In this document: positions 11,306 through 23,143 of the stretch, piece by piece
Layout of the letters: every line of letters starts with the position of its first letter
Numbering within the stretch: the stretch's first letter is position 1
Notes under the pieces: model-generated
The model's input: only the letters and a program-made list of their open reading frames with translations
What the model was told of the DNA's origin: nothing
The model's database searches: none
Assembly: GCA_013399305.1 (NCBI GenBank)
Contig: VXAI01000018.1
Span: 1,656,215-1,720,214, forward strand
DNA from: Rostratula benghalensis
Taxonomy: Eukaryota > Chordata > Aves > Charadriiformes > Rostratulidae
Length of the DNA: 64,000 nucleotides
Reading direction: 5' to 3'
Translations under genes and position numbers: made by a program

Positions 11306-14300
11306 GTATGTCTCTGGTTTTGTGTGCTTGAGAGGGTTGATGCTGGGTCCATGGGCAGCACAGGGTCATTGTTGTGCCCTACAGCTCCACGCTTCAGTCC
11401 TCTCCTCTTCACCCATGGCATGACTCGACTCATGTGCCTCAGTCCAGGGGAGCAAGGGTGGCAGATGGTTGTCCCATCCAGCTGTGAGCTCAGAGGCAGC
11501 AGCAAGAAAGGCAGTGTGTGACAGCCTGGGGACACTGGGGTGTCCCGCTGTCTGTATCACTTCTGCAACCAGAAACATTCACTGAGCTGGGTTCAGTGAG
11601 GCCACCCAGAGAAGTGAGACTTGGTGGTTGCGTCTCAGAGACCAGACAGGGTGTTTTACCCTCCCACATCTTCTGTTTCTGGCTCAAGCAAATGTCGTTT
11701 CATCAGTTACATCTGGGCCTGTTTTCACTTGGTGTGTGTGTGTTTTGGAACAAAGCAGAAACACACTTTTACACACCACTGTAATCCCCTGCTGCATCCA
11801 GGACTGTGGTCTGCAGGTGGTCTGGGTCTCCCAGGGCCTGGCATGGTTCTTCTGCACTGTCTTGAGCCCCTTGGCCTGGGGTTCATCTGTGTGAACGTGA
11901 GCATGGGGGAATGCCTTGAGCTGGGAGAGGCCACCCTCCACCCAGCTGCTGTAGGGGTTTCCTGGCTGAGTTTGTGGCTGATGTTCTCCATTTCCAGGCT
12001 CTTGTGCTAGAAAAGTCTGAAGGTGATTTATCCAGCACAAACGTCGCTGATGGCTCTCTGGTCCCAAATGAAAACATCTGTCATCGCCTCCCTGCATTTG
12101 CCTGTTGTTAAGGATGTTTCTTGCTGGAAAACTTATTTCCATGGAGCTAGAGCACCAGCATCCAGCCCTTGTTAGATGATATTTACAGCCCCTCTGGTGG
12201 GGCTTAGTGGGGCCTGCAACCCTTTGATTCAAATGGAAGGGGAACATCACATCCATCTTCTGGCTGATGCTGCATGTGCTAGGCTGTGATCCTTCCAGCC
12301 TTCCACCTCTTAACAGCCATGCTCTCTGCTTCCAGGGCTGTGGGAAATGGTACCGCTCTCAATCTCTGCCTCATTTCTTTTCTGTACTTGTCATGCGTGG
12401 TGTGTCACAGGCTTCGGCAGCGAGCTGGAGAGCACAGGTCCTGCCCTGCAAAGCCTCTGCCATGCAGGGGTTGTGCTGTGCCCTGGGGACGGGCTGCAGT
12501 GTTGCACCAGAGTCCTGTGCTGGTAAATCCACCCAAGGCAGCTGTGCTGCCAGCGGTGACACTTTATGACCCCAGGATGACGCTGGGTCAACGTGTGTGC
12601 TCCAGGTGCATCGTGTCTTCAGCTTGTGTCTGGGTAGGGACATCCCACTCCCTTGGGCCATCCCCTCTGTGGGCTTCTTGGTAGAAAACAGGCAAGCTAC
12701 TGCATTGGTGGTAAAACAGTTAAATCACTTATGTGCTGGTCACGTGGACGTGAGCCTGTGACCAACACAGTGTCACTTATGGGGGTCTGTGAAGAGCAGT
12801 CTTCCATAGCTCCTCTCCAGGCTGGCATTGCCTCTCTTCACGCTGCTGGTAGGTCTCCCTGCCAGCAGCTCCTTGCCTTTCTCACTCCTCTTGTACAATC
12901 CCACTTTCCCCGCTCAAGGAACCATTTCCCACAGGGAACCCCAACAAAAGCTGTGCTGAAATCCAGCTTGATGCCAGTATAAAAAGGAGTGTTGTCCAGG
13001 GCTCTTACAACAAAGTCCATGGTTGCAGGTAAACATATCTCCGTCTAGGTCTGGTTTTTGCATCTCCTAAGCTCAAATTTGTTGAGATGCTGGTGACATA
13101 CAGTTGCCTGCTGGTTCCCAAGGGGATGTGCAGTTCCCTGGGGAGAAACCGGTCAGCCTGGTGCTTCTCCTCCCCATCTGACCTCTCTTGGTTAGACACT
13201 TGGCACTTGGAGAACCCTTCCCACCCAAGTCCTGCAGTGATTTAAGCAGTGGCATGAGCCATTAGCTGTGTGAGAGCACCCTTCTGCTGCACAGATGAGC
13301 GATGGGGCTCATTTCACTGGGAGATGTCAGGGTGGGTTGATGCCTGACATATTGTATCCCATTCCTATTTCTGTGCCTGCATGTTTTTAAAATGCTGGCT
13401 GCCCCAAACCTTTCTCACAGCCCTACTGCCGTAGCCTGTCCACCCACTCACACAGAAATGCCAGGCAGTTGGTTGCTCCCAGAATAAGCATTGATACAGA
13501 CAGATCCCTCAGCAGAGATGGCACGTGAGGCCCTCACAGTTGCAGAGCTTGCAGCCCACCATGTCCCACTGTGCTCCTGCCACCAGCCTTGGGAACCAGA
13601 CCTGCCAGGAGGCAGAGCTGAGCCATGTCATTTGTCTTATTTAACTACCTCCACATTAATAATCCCTGGAGACTTCCCCTGTGGGACTCTTTTATGCTGT
13701 CCCCTTCTTTTTTCCTCCCCCCCAAGGATGGGATTGTTGTTTTCCTCTTGCTTCCTTGCGACTGTTTCATCCTTTCTCTCCGTATGCGATCTCTGCATTA
13801 TTGCTTGCGTTGATGTGAAAGCTGGAATTGCATCTGGGAAATAACCAGGTGAGGAAGATGCTCAGCTACTGGGGAGCATTGCAAACTGGGCAGATTGTGG
13901 GGCAGTGAGAAGAGCAGGTCTCTTCTGGCCCTTTGCTTGGGTCATCCAGGAGCCTGATGCCGGCTGCCAGCAAAGCAGATGTCAACTGGCAGTTACTGTC
14001 TGGAGAGGCTGTGGAGGGAGTTAATGAAAGCATTTACCCACAACTTTCTTGTGCTTGAAGGGGAGAGGACTTGTGAGTTGGATCTGTGGTTGGTCAGAGG
14101 CACTGAGCTGGCTGGGAGGTAACGCTGGGGTGCAGGCAGGCAGGGAGGGGTGCAGGCAGGGGTGCAGGCAGACAGGGGTGCAGGCAGGGCCACAGCGCTC
14201 TGCGAACAGCATTTGTGATTTTCCCTTCCATCTGCTCTTACAGCTGCTCCTGTAGACATGCGCTTGCCTGGGACCAGGCTGTAATTATGGCTGTAACACA

Positions 14301-17300
14301 TCTTTCCTGGTGTTTGCACTCTGTCGTCTGCAGATCCCAAAACGATAATTATCCACTGGCTCTTGCTGTGCTTCCCAGCGTTCTCCTTTTCCCCAGCGTT
14401 GGAGGGAGCAGAGCTGCTCCCGTGCTGGGAAACCTGGGACCAGCACACGTAGCCTCACCACGCTACCATCAGCCCAGCCCTCTGGGGGGGGTTAAAATTT
14501 GTGGGTAGCGACAGACACCTCCAAAACACCCACCTACCCCTGATGCTGCAGAGGCAGCAGGGCTGGGTGCAGGCACTGCCAGCCCCACCGTGGGACCAGG
14601 ATTGGGACCATGCAGGTGCTGGCCAAGGGCACAGCCGTGCTCCTGGTGAGACAGCAGCTGGGAGGGGAGTGAGCTGTAATCCTCCATGTCTGATTCCCAT
14701 TATCATCGGGTGCACAGTCACATCTCAAAGGAGTGCTAGCAGAAGGTGTTCATGATCACAAATGAAAATGAGCGTTGGTACAGACACAAAAATAGTTCCC
14801 ATAGAGCTCCCTGGGAGGTCTGATCGCACACGCAGGCATGTGTCAGTCCTCCAGACTTTGAGCAACGCCTGGCTGGTGTTTCTGGAGATGTCTCCATACC
14901 TGACCCTCTCTCCTCTGTTGGCAGTGCTGTCTACCTTCCCACTTCCCCAGGGCACTGGAGGGAATCCTCCTCCTCCTCAGGGATCCAGGCAGAGCTGAAT
15001 GTGGAGGGCAAAGGCTTGTCTCTGCCATCGTGAAACCTCTGGGAAGTCCACATGGGCAGCAGCAGAAGTGACCCCAGCTAGAGGTTTCTTCCTGAAACTG
15101 ATGGATTTAGCACTGGGAAGGTCAGCGTCCTGCCTATCTCAGTGTTGCAGAGGAAGCTGGTAACTGCAATACCCAGCACAGCCAATGCACGTTCAGAGAT
15201 GTACATGATGTCATTTTAACTCTTGAAAACCTTTGGAAGACTCCAGTGATAGATGGGCTGTCACACTGGTCAGTGGACAGTCCCCATGTCCCAGCTGTGA
15301 CTCAGACTCTGTGGTAGTGTCCAGTCCAGGAGCGTACGAGGGAGGATTTACTGCAACAGATGGAGTGTTAAACAAGGAAACAGTCCTCCTGAACAAGTTC
15401 ACCCTCTACAAACCAGTGACACAACCTAGTCCCGTTGGAGAGCCCCCCTGTTCCTCAGTGCCAGCACTGCATTGCCCCAGAACTTGTCCCTGAGCATCCC
15501 TCTGGTCCCCACAGCGCAGCTCTGAATTAACCTGTTGGGAGCTGCTCTGATGTTTCATCTCAGGTCTTTCGACTTCCAAACACTGCTGTCTCCAGGAAAA
15601 TGTGGTTTTGAGTGAGAAACTCCTGACTGAGGCTTGCTCCTCGAGCACAGGAGGCCAATCTTCCCAGCTGCCATGGGATTCGCTCCCCAAGGACCTTGAG
15701 GTGGGAATGCTGCTGCCATGGAGCATCTGGAGCAGCACTTCTAGTACCAAGACCTGGGAACCGCTGCCCACCACACTTACCACATTCTGGTCACCACACA
15801 CTGCTGTATTCTGAGTGTACATCTTCCTGTGGGGTTGGATCTGCTTTGCCCAGGGAGTGGGAGCAGCTGCTGGTAAAGCCCTGTTATAACAGAGCTGGGG
15901 AGGTAGAAAGCTTCATCCTAAGGGGAAGTGAAAATATCTATGCAGAGATTTGGGGCAGTTTTGGTAGCAGGCATTAGCTGTATTCAGAAAAAAAAAAAAA
16001 AAAAAAGAGGCTGTTGTTGTATCAGTCTGTAATTTGGGAAAGGAAAGCCTGGATGATGTTGGCTGCACATTGTGTTGCTGTGGGGGCAGTTCAAGGGCTC
16101 AAGCACGACCAGGCAGACAAAAGCATCTGCTGGTTGGGAAGCTCCAGGCCCCATGGTGTAAGAGAAAGAGATGAGGCGTGTGCTTTCTTAAACTGCATTT
16201 ATTCTGAATTAAAGGCGAGGTGTGTGATGCGCCCTGTAACTCTCACACTGGATGTGCCTTTTATATCCTACTTAGGAACAACTGGCAAGGTAAAGGGAAA
16301 TAAAGGAAGCTTCTCTCCTCTCCCTGCAGTCAGACTGTGCTTTGCAGCCAGCTGCCCCATGGGACCAGCAGTGTGGCTGCTCATTCTGATGTGTCCCTGA
16401 GAAGGTGCTGGGTCCCCCTGTGCGCTGACACCCAGAATGGGTTGGGTGGGGGGAGCTTTGTGCTGGGGATGCTCGGGAAAACTGGAAACCCTTAAAGCAG
16501 CATCATGAAAGGCTCCAGGTTGTGCAGCTCCTTTTCCCACCTCTGGAAAACATCAGTGCTCCTTACGCAGGGAGCTTATGGTTTGCTTCTTGACTCTTTT
16601 CTGAGCCCCTTGGCATCAGGCAGCGCTGTTGGCTGGTGATTGAATTAAGGGAGCTGCAGCCCTATCTTGCTCAGCCAGCTTTGGTTCCAGTAAAGAATAA
16701 TCACCAGAGCATTTTTGTTCAATCCCACGGAGCCCAGAGGGGCTGGAAATGGGAGCGCAGGCAGTGGAGGGCGGCAAGGACGAGCCGAGCTCTTGCACGA
16801 GAAGCCCCTGTGCTTCTGGGCTCTGTGGGCAGCGCTGCTGGTCCCTGGCCCTGGGGCACAGCACAGGAGGAGCTCGTTTGGTTTTGGGATTCACTGGTGT
16901 CCCCAGGTCACTCGTGTGTTCCCCATGTTCAGAGCAAGTGTTAATCACAGCCTGTCTGTATTCCTGGGTGACCATTCCCTGCCTGTTCCCCGGCTGTGTC
17001 CTTGGACCAAGGCATGGACCATTGCAGAACAACTGTAAAGCCATCTCCTGCCTCAGCTGAGCCCCCCTGATGCTGCTGCCAGGAGCACAGGCTTCTTCCT
17101 GGGTGAGGTTTGCAGTATCCAGCCCAAGGTTTCTAAGAGCTGATGGTGTCCAGGGAACAGAGGGAACAGTGGGTTGACACACTGGGGTGCTCAAACCAAA
17201 TTGGGAGCACCTCGATGCCTACAAGTGAGCTGAAATGCCACAAACTGAGAGGACCACATATCCAGAGAGGGTGTGCTGTCCCTGTAGGTCTTTGAGATCA

Positions 17301-19857
17301 GGCTGAGAGGTAGGTGAGCTAAACTCCAGGCAGGCAACACACTGGGTGACCCTTCAAGGTTCCTTCCATCCCTGTTTTTCGTGTGATTGCAAATCAGCCT
17401 GTTTTAAATTAGCTCTGTGTTTAAGCCAGACTCTTCCTAGTGGTGTCCACCAACAGGACAAGAGGCAATGGGCACAATTTAAACCCCATGTGATTCTATC
17501 TGAACACAAGAAAACAGGTTTATTTACTGTGATGGAGGTCAAACAATGGAACAGGTTGCCCAGAAAGGTTCTGAAGTCTCCATTTGCGCAGACAATGGAG
17601 ACAACTGGACAGTCTTAGACAACCTGTGTTAGCTGACCCTGTTTGAGCAGAGGCCTTGGACTAGATGACCTCAGGAGGTCCCTTCCAACCTGTGAGGATG
17701 ATATAAGAAGTTTACGAACATAGGCCGAGGCACCCAAGATCACTGTTGCTGTTTGAAAATCTTGATGGCATTGTGTTTGTGCATCAGCAAAAGGGGTTCC
17801 TTGCAGCAGAGGTGGTGGTGGGCAGGGACAGCACTGACCAGCTCTGCTCTCTTTCAGGTTTCTTGTCCTTCCTGTGGTTTGTAGCCTTCTGCTTCCTAGC
17901 AAACCAGTGGCAACGGACGACAATGAGCAAAGGGGTTTCGCAAGGAGCAGATGCTGCCCGGGCAGCGATCACCTTCTCCTTTTTCTCCATCATCGTCTGG
18001 GTAAGTTCAGCTTTGGAGCTAAGGTGGGAAGAGGGGAAATGAAACCTGACTCGGTGCTGGGCTGGGAGGAGGAATCTGGGATATGGTTTGGAGAAGTGAA
18101 TCCTGGTGGGCAGCAAGGGGTTGTACTGAGGAAACCTGCGGTCCCTCCAAATACAGATGAAACTTGTGGTTTCTTACCCAGGAAGCATTAGCTCTGGTCC
18201 CCTCTTGCTGGGGAATTCCAGACTTCCCCTTCTCCTGCAACTGGAAAGTTGGATTCCTATCAAAAACATGTTGCTAGCCACGAGCTGCTCTCATTTCAGG
18301 GCCGCATCAGACCCTTGGGAGCAGACTGGCTGGAAGCAAACAAGTCCCCGGGAGCAGATCACTGCGATGAGCTGGTCTCGTGGGATGGCAGGGGGATTTT
18401 GGGAGCTCTCAGGCTCCTCAGCTCACTTTCAGGAGAAGCCAGGCTGGCTCTTCTGCCGCCCACCCTGGAGGCAGGGCCTTGCAGAAACCCCCTTTACTCC
18501 TGCTTTTAGGCTCTGTGCATCCCTGGGGCTGCGCAGTAGCAGAGGGACATCTTCCAGGCGTGTGCAGAACCCCACAGGGCCCCTTGCCCACAGCTGCTGG
18601 ACCCCACATGTACCTGGGGTTGCCTACGCTGCTCAGGAGGCTGCACATGGAGGAGTAAGGATGGCCCCTGTATCACTTCCACCCGCCCTCTGGCTTTTTG
18701 TGGGCAGACAGCACCCAAGATGTGCAGTAATTCCATATTGCCTTAAAAGAATTGGGGCAAAAGACTGTCTGGGGCTTTCCAACAGCAGGTCTGCCTCCAG
18801 TTACTCACCAGTTTAACCCTGCTCTATTATTATCCAAATAAATCTCTTTTAATCCCATCTCCCTCACAGCTCTTCTCCATCACTCTATTGCCCAACTGCC
18901 CATTTAACCCACCCACCAGGGAAGGGAGCTGGGTGGGATGCTCTGCCCCATACCATCCCTCCCCAGGGAGAACAGTGGGGACACCAGTCCCCTGCCACCA
19001 GCACAGGGGCTTGATGGGCACAGAACCAGCGCCAGGGAGCGAGCACTGGCCGCTGCTTGGGAAACCGTTCTCAGTGTCTGTGGGCACTATTTTTTTTGCC
19101 TCCCCTGAGCCTGTCATTTATAAACTAATTGAATTGTTAATGAAACCTCCTCAAGAACAAGCGTGGTGCGCTCGCAGCTCTGCCACCTGCATTCCCCACG
19201 GTTTGCGACCTGAATACTGGCAACCTGGAAGAGGGTGAAGGAATCTCGGCAGAACTGACCTATTTCGCTGGCCCGGGATTTGGCAGCTTTCCCTCCCCGC
19301 AGCAGATGGGTTTATTGGTGCCAATGGTGCCAAATCTGCATGTCTGGGGACCCCAACCCGGGCTGTGACCCCCACTCCAGACAGAGCTTAGGGGGGAAGG
19401 TCAACCTGTCACATGGAAGCAGCATCTTTCGCGTTAGGGGTTGTGGTTTGGGGTTGTTTTAGCTCTCGGCTGTAACGGAGCGGGGCCAGCAGCTGCTGGG
19501 GATGCTGTGATGCACCCGGAGCTGTGCAATGAGCTGGGGGACGGGGGATCCGGGGGGGGACACGGGGTCCTGGGAGGACACGGGGTCCTGGGAGGACACG
19601 GGGTCCTGTCTTTTTCCCCCCTCTAACCCTCCTCCATCCGGCGGCAGGTCGCGCTGGCGGTGAAGGCTCTGCAGAGATACCGCCTGGGGACGGACATGTC
19701 TCTCTTTGCCACCGATCAGTTCGCTGCCGACCCCAACGCGGCGTACCCCGGCTACCCCACCGGCAGCGGCATCGAGAGCACAGAGACCTACCAGAGCCCC
19801 CCCTTCACCGAGACCCTAGAGGCCAACCCAAAAGGTTACCAAGTGCCAGCCTACTGA
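11065..19857 (+). CDS. SYNGR3: Synaptogyrin-3, partial (coding exons 2-4; exon 1 outside window)
   Basis: Joined exons 11065-11305, 17858-18000 and 19648-19857 give 197 residues in one open frame with GT/AG junctions. Synaptogyrins are four-pass MARVEL-domain proteins of synaptic vesicles; SYNGR3 is the neuronal paralogue reported to bind the dopamine transporter and tau. Seen here: the end of TM1 (IFSIVVFG), a lumenal loop with three cysteines, TM2 (GIAVGIIAFFGCIFFFVV), the cytoplasmic signature QQISSVKDRKRAVLLDLGFSG, TM3 (FLSFLWFVAFCFLANQW), TM4 (AAITFSFFSIIVW plus VALAVKAL), and a tyrosine-rich cytoplasmic tail with YPGYP, ETYQSPPFTETL and the C-terminus GYQVPAY. The tail matches my memory of human SYNGR3 (229 aa) better than SYNGR1 or SYNGR2. 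About 32 N-terminal residues should lie in exon 1 to the left; I found no exon 1 candidate within 1-11064. The next gene, ZNF598, converges from the other strand as in human. Confidence 0.95.
14126..14188. repeat. Short tandem repeat, GGGGTGCAGGCAG unit
   Basis: Four imperfect copies of a 12-20 bp unit built on GGGGTGCAGGCAG occur back to back in SYNGR3 intron 2. The copies differ in length by insertion of GCAGG or ACAGG, giving a variable period. No function is suggested. Confidence 0.8.
17420..17700 (+). mobile_element. CR1 LINE fragment (older subfamily)
   Basis: Recognisable CR1 3' segments in order: 'tggtgtccaccaacaggaca', 'caatgggcacaa', 'tttactgtgatggaggtca', 'ggaacaggttgcccagaaag', 'ggactagatgacctcagg' and 'gtcccttccaacc'. 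It is more diverged than the copy at 22472. A second short CR1-like tail ('gggtgacccttcaaggttcc') sits immediately upstream at about 17320-17380. The whole lies in SYNGR3 intron 2, sense to the gene, ending about 160 bases before exon 3. Confidence 0.88.
17858..18000 (+). CDS. SYNGR3: SYNGR3 coding exon 3
   Basis: The acceptor is CTTTCAG (17851-17857) and the donor GTAAGT starts at 18001. The 143 bases plus the single carried base make 48 codons, ending in phase 0. It encodes TM3, a short lumenal loop (QRTTMSKGVSQGADAARAA) and most of TM4. The loop is the least conserved part compared with my memory of the mammalian protein, while DAARAAI and FSFFSI are retained. Confidence 0.95.
18001..19647 (+). 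other. SYNGR3: SYNGR3 intron 3
   Basis: A 1.65-kb intron from GTAAGT to the GGCGGCAG acceptor. It contains a 219-codon chance open frame (18157-18816) with no recognisable domain, and an 18-bp minisatellite near the 3' end (19557-19608). No other element is seen. Confidence 0.8.
19557..19608. repeat. 18-bp minisatellite, three copies
   Basis: The unit GGAGGACACGGGGTCCTG is repeated three times with copies of CACGGGGTCC at 19561, 19579 and 19597. It ends about 40 bases before the SYNGR3 exon 4 acceptor, replacing part of the expected pyrimidine-rich region by G-rich sequence. Confidence 0.9.
19648..19857 (+). CDS. SYNGR3: SYNGR3 terminal coding exon 4 with stop
   Basis: The acceptor GGCGGCAG ends at 19647. 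There are 69 codons, then TGA at 19855-19857. It encodes the end of TM4 (VALAVKALQRYRLGTDMSLF) and the cytoplasmic tail with YPGYP, TETYQSPPFTETL and KGYQVPAY. The tail is the strongest paralogue-specific evidence for SYNGR3. A short 18-bp tandem repeat lies about 40 bases upstream of the acceptor. Confidence 0.95.
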   Translation, partial: VALAVKALQRYRLGTDMSLFATDQFAADPNAAYPGYPTGSGIESTETYQSPPFTETLEANPKGYQVPAY

Positions 19858-20121
19858 GGGGCGAGGGCCGCCTGCCAAGAGACCGAGTCCTACGGTGCAG
19901 TACACGTAACCGGTTGATCGCAAATGTATTCAGTCCCATTTCCTTAATGTGGCAAGTCAGTGCTGGGTTCCTTACTATTAGCTAGTTGTGCAGTGAATTC
20001 TGTACAGTGGTATTGGTTCTTGTCTTACCTTGTCCAAGGGTTTTATAAAAGCAGTGTTCCCTCTAAGTCGGAAGGAAGGAAGGTTGCTACCACATCCATC
20101 ACCTGCGCGTGGCGAAAGATG

Positions 20122-20127
20122 AATAAA
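20122..20127 (+). terminator. SYNGR3: Proximal poly(A) signal AATAAA (SYNGR3)
   Basis: A canonical AATAAA hexamer 265 bases after the SYNGR3 stop, followed within 40-60 bases by TG/GT-rich sequence ('cggtggttgtgttctg') typical of a downstream element. It would give a short 3' UTR isoform. Use of this site is inferred. Confidence 0.55.
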
Positions 20128-22157
20128 TGCCCTCTCTGAGGCTTGGCACCCGGCAGTCGGTGGTTGTGTTCTGCTGAGCACCTGGGAGAGCCCAGAATAC
20201 CTTTTCCTGTTATTTTATCTCGTTCTTCCAGAGCTAACACAGAATCGGGCTGGTGGTGGCCAGGGTGAGTGGGTGGGTGGCACTGGGGAGGTCAGCCCCG
20301 TGCCCTTCCCGCTGCAGAGCTTTCCTGTCCATGTTCCACGGGAAGTGCCAAATTCACAAAGAAATAAGTGGTGTCTGTGTTACTTTTATTTGTATATATT
20401 TACTGTACAAAAGAAAAAAAAAAAATCCAAACAGGAGTTTCAAACTTAGCTTAGGATGCGAGCGGCGTCAGGGGGAGCACAGCGGGTTGGGGGTTATGTT
20501 AAAATAGCTGAATTGCTTCTCTGCTTCGACAGGGTTCTGGTTGAGGATGTGAAAAAATTACTGTTTGAGACTGGAAACCAGTTCAGCAAGAGTTGGCTGC
20601 TAATTAGGGATAGCCTTTTTGTCAGGGGAAAAGACGGCGCGTTGCGGTTCCACCCCTTCACTGGGAGGGGGCAGGGGGAAAGTTTGCAAATGTCCAGGGA
20701 GTTTCTGGTTGGCAGCGCCGAGCACTTACACTCCAAGTCCCAGCACGAGAGGGGTGGGTTGTCCCAGCAGCTCGAAGTCCAAGTCAATCAGGAGTGGTGC
20801 TGAACTTGGGTTTTTGTGCCGGGAGCAGCCACCGTCTGCCTTCAGCTGCAGCAGAGCCGCGGGTGGGGATGCACCGTTTACCCCGCAGTCTCTAGAAATG
20901 AGGAATTGGGAGAATTGCAGAGACTTCAGAGGCCGTTGAAGTCCATCACGTGGGGGCTCAGGGCTCCGTGTTTGCAAGGAGCGGGAGAAGAGAGTGAATG
21001 GGAAATGCCCCGGGAAGAGGCGGAGTTTTGGCTTTCAGCGGCAAAATTCCCGCCTTCTCCAAAAGAACTCAAGGCGCAAATCCTTGTCAGCAGCTGCCTG
21101 CGCGGCGGCAGCGATCCCAGCTCTTTGTCACTTAAGAACTGGGCAGAGGGGCTGAAACTTGAATTCTTGACCACCTCGGTGGCAGCTCCACCCTTAGAGG
21201 CCCCGGGCTCCCGGTGTCGGGGTGTCCCCTCGCTGCATTAATGCCTTCTGACCTCGTGACAAGCAATAGTTCCCGGACTGCCCCAGCTCTGCTTGTAGCA
21301 AAAACATCCAGCAGGTTTTGAGGTTGGCTTTGGGGGTTGTTTTTTTTTTGGGGGTAATCATTAACACAGCTCATTTCTGCTGCTAAATTGCAAATAAATG
21401 CATGAATTAATAAGCAGCAGATCTCAGCAGGAGCAGTCATTCTCAGTGAGGAAGCTCATTGCCTGCCTCCCCTTGTGGGTCAGGCTGGGCTACAACGTGG
21501 ATTTGCAGCTCGGGCTCTCTTTGCTGGCGCCGAGCTCCTCCCGCCCTCCTGGCAGCACCGGCGCCCCTGGAGCTGTGTGGGGATTTTCCAGGTGGCTTTT
21601 TTTTTCCAACCTGGACACTTCTCGGTGCCTGGTGGCACTTGAGACCTGCTGTCCCCCCGCGGTCCCCACCACGGGCTTGCCCAGCTGTGCCAGCAGAGGC
21701 GATGTCTCTGGACACCTCTGCACCCACTTTGAGGTCCAAACACTATCGGGGTACCTAGTGTCCAGCTGCCTGGCCCTGCTGCCCACAGCAGAGGCAGGAG
21801 CACGAGAAGGAGGATGCTGGTCTGCTTTGTCAGAGGTGTCACTTGCTCAGCTAATGCAAAGAGCAAGTAAGAGGTGGCCCAGGAGCATCTGCTGGTGGCC
21901 CACGATGGCAGGGCTTGGTGAACAGTAGGACATCCTTGCATTAAGTAGACCAGGGACACCAAAACCTCAGTAGGGTATAAGCCTAAATTAGTTATGTGAT
22001 CCTTGTGATTTTTCTAGAGTCAGTCTTGCTGGGGAAAAAAAAGGCAAAGGATTTTTAACACAGGGTACAGTAGAACTGTAGCAATATTTTCCTTAGAGGG
22101 AACACTGAAATTTTAGCAGCACAAACAGTACTTGTGTTAATATTTTAGCAAAATTAT

Positions 22158-22183
22158 AATCAATTTAAATGTTTAAATTGATT
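22158..22183. other. AU-rich perfect inverted repeat in the probable 3' UTR
   Basis: ATCAATTTAAA and TTTAAATTGAT form a perfect inverted repeat around a two-base centre (TG); one flanking A-T pair extends each arm to 12 bases. It lies in an AT-rich block of the presumed SYNGR3 3' UTR and could fold as a hairpin in the RNA. Confidence 0.7.
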
Positions 22184-22416
22184 GTATGTGAGATAATGTT
22201 TGTTCAGTACATTGTATTTTTTCTAACTATATAACTGTTCCAGAGTTTTCTTGTAACCGTAAAGACCTAAAGCTCTGTCTGACTGCGGGACGTGTCCTGA
22301 CCCCTGGTGTAACCATGCTCAATATTACAACATCTGAATGTACGCACCGAGGCCTGCATTGCCTTTCTTTCCTTCCTCCCCCTTCCCCACCCTCCCACCC
22401 ACCATGCAGAAGGGGT

Positions 22417-22450
22417 GCACACACACACACACACCCACCACACACACCCC
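22417..22450. repeat. (CA)n microsatellite, imperfect
   Basis: A CA-dinucleotide run interrupted by CC (CACACACACACACACACCCACCACACACAC), immediately upstream of the CR1 insertion. Likely length-polymorphic. Confidence 0.9.
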
Positions 22451-22471
22451 CTCACGCCAGCCCCGGCCTTA

Positions 22472-22971
22472 AGAGCAGGGACCACTTCATCACAACTTCC
22501 AGAGGGACAGGGAATTGCTTGAGAGAGTCCAGGCCAGAGCCACAAAGGTGCTGAAGGGAGTGGAGCATCTCCCCTGTGAGGAAAGGCTGAGGGAGCTGGG
22601 TCTCTTTAGCTTGGAGAAGAGGAGACTGAGGGGTGACCTCATTAATGTTTCTCAGTCTGGAAAGGGTGAGTGTCAGGAGGATGGAGCCAGGCTCTTCTCA
22701 GTGACAGGCAATGACAGGACAAGGGGCAATGGGTGCAAGCTGGAGCACAGGAGGTTCCATTTAAATATGAGGAAAAACTTCATCACAGTGAGGGTGAGGG
22801 AGCACTGGAAGGGGCTGCCCAGAGAGGTGGTGGAGTCTCCTCTGGAGATGTTCAAGACCCGTCTGGACGCGTTCCTGTGTGGCCTGATCTAGGTGTTCCT
22901 GCTCTGGCAGGGGGATTGGACTGGATGATCTTTCAAGGTCCCTTCCAATCCCTGATTGTGATTCTATGACT
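22472..22971 (+). mobile_element. CR1 LINE, about 500-bp 3' fragment with ORF2 remnant
   Basis: The best-preserved CR1 copy in the window. The 3' end of the reverse-transcriptase ORF is still readable in plus frame ([20 protein letters not shown], then [20 protein letters not shown]), followed by the CR1 3' UTR with 'ggattggactggatgatctt' and 'caaggtcccttccaatccct'. It is 5'-truncated, as usual for CR1. The preserved frame suggests a fairly young insertion. It lies sense-oriented in the presumed SYNGR3 3' UTR. Confidence 0.95.
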
Positions 22972-23011
22972 TCATCCTTCTTCTTCTTGAGGTCAGTGGC
23001 TTTTTACAGCT

Positions 23012-23048
23012 GCCCAAAAGTCAGTATTGCCCCAAAAGTCAGTATTGC
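23012..23048. repeat. 18-bp direct tandem duplication
   Basis: The sequence CCCAAAAGTCAGTATTGC occurs twice head to tail just downstream of the CR1 copy. It may be a local slippage duplication. Confidence 0.75.
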
Positions 23049-23109
23049 CTTCATCTTGCCTTCGGCACGGTGAGCGCACAAGGACCTGGCTGCATTGTGC
23101 TGGGCAGGA

Positions 23110-23143
23110 GAGGAAGAGCAGGAGGAGGAGGAGGAGGAGGAAG
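23110..23143. repeat. (GGA)n microsatellite
   Basis: A GGA/GAG trinucleotide run, purine-only on the plus strand, within the presumed SYNGR3 3' UTR. Confidence 0.85.

Larger units (their letters stand above)
11306..17857 (+). other. SYNGR3: SYNGR3 intron 2
   Basis: A 6.55-kb intron between GTATGT and CTTTCAG. Contents: a GGGGTGCAGGCAG tandem repeat at 14126-14188, an A-run at 15988-16006, and an older CR1 copy near its 3' end (about 17290-17700). I see no alternative coding exon or RNA gene. Confidence 0.8.

Noticed and set aside
14049..14255. Possible CRISPR-like array from the GGGGTGCAGGCAG repeats
   Set aside because: Vertebrate nuclear DNA; the repeats are short, contiguous and without unique spacers, so this is an ordinary tandem repeat.
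18157..18816. 219-codon plus-strand frame in SYNGR3 intron 3
   Set aside because: Intronic, no domain, partly overlapped by other frames. The SYNGR3 reading frame does not continue into it past the GTAAGT donor.
22515..22892. 125-codon frame that looks like a protein ([14 protein letters not shown]...)
   Set aside because: It is the decayed 3' end of the CR1 reverse-transcriptase ORF, so it is annotated as a mobile element, not a host gene.
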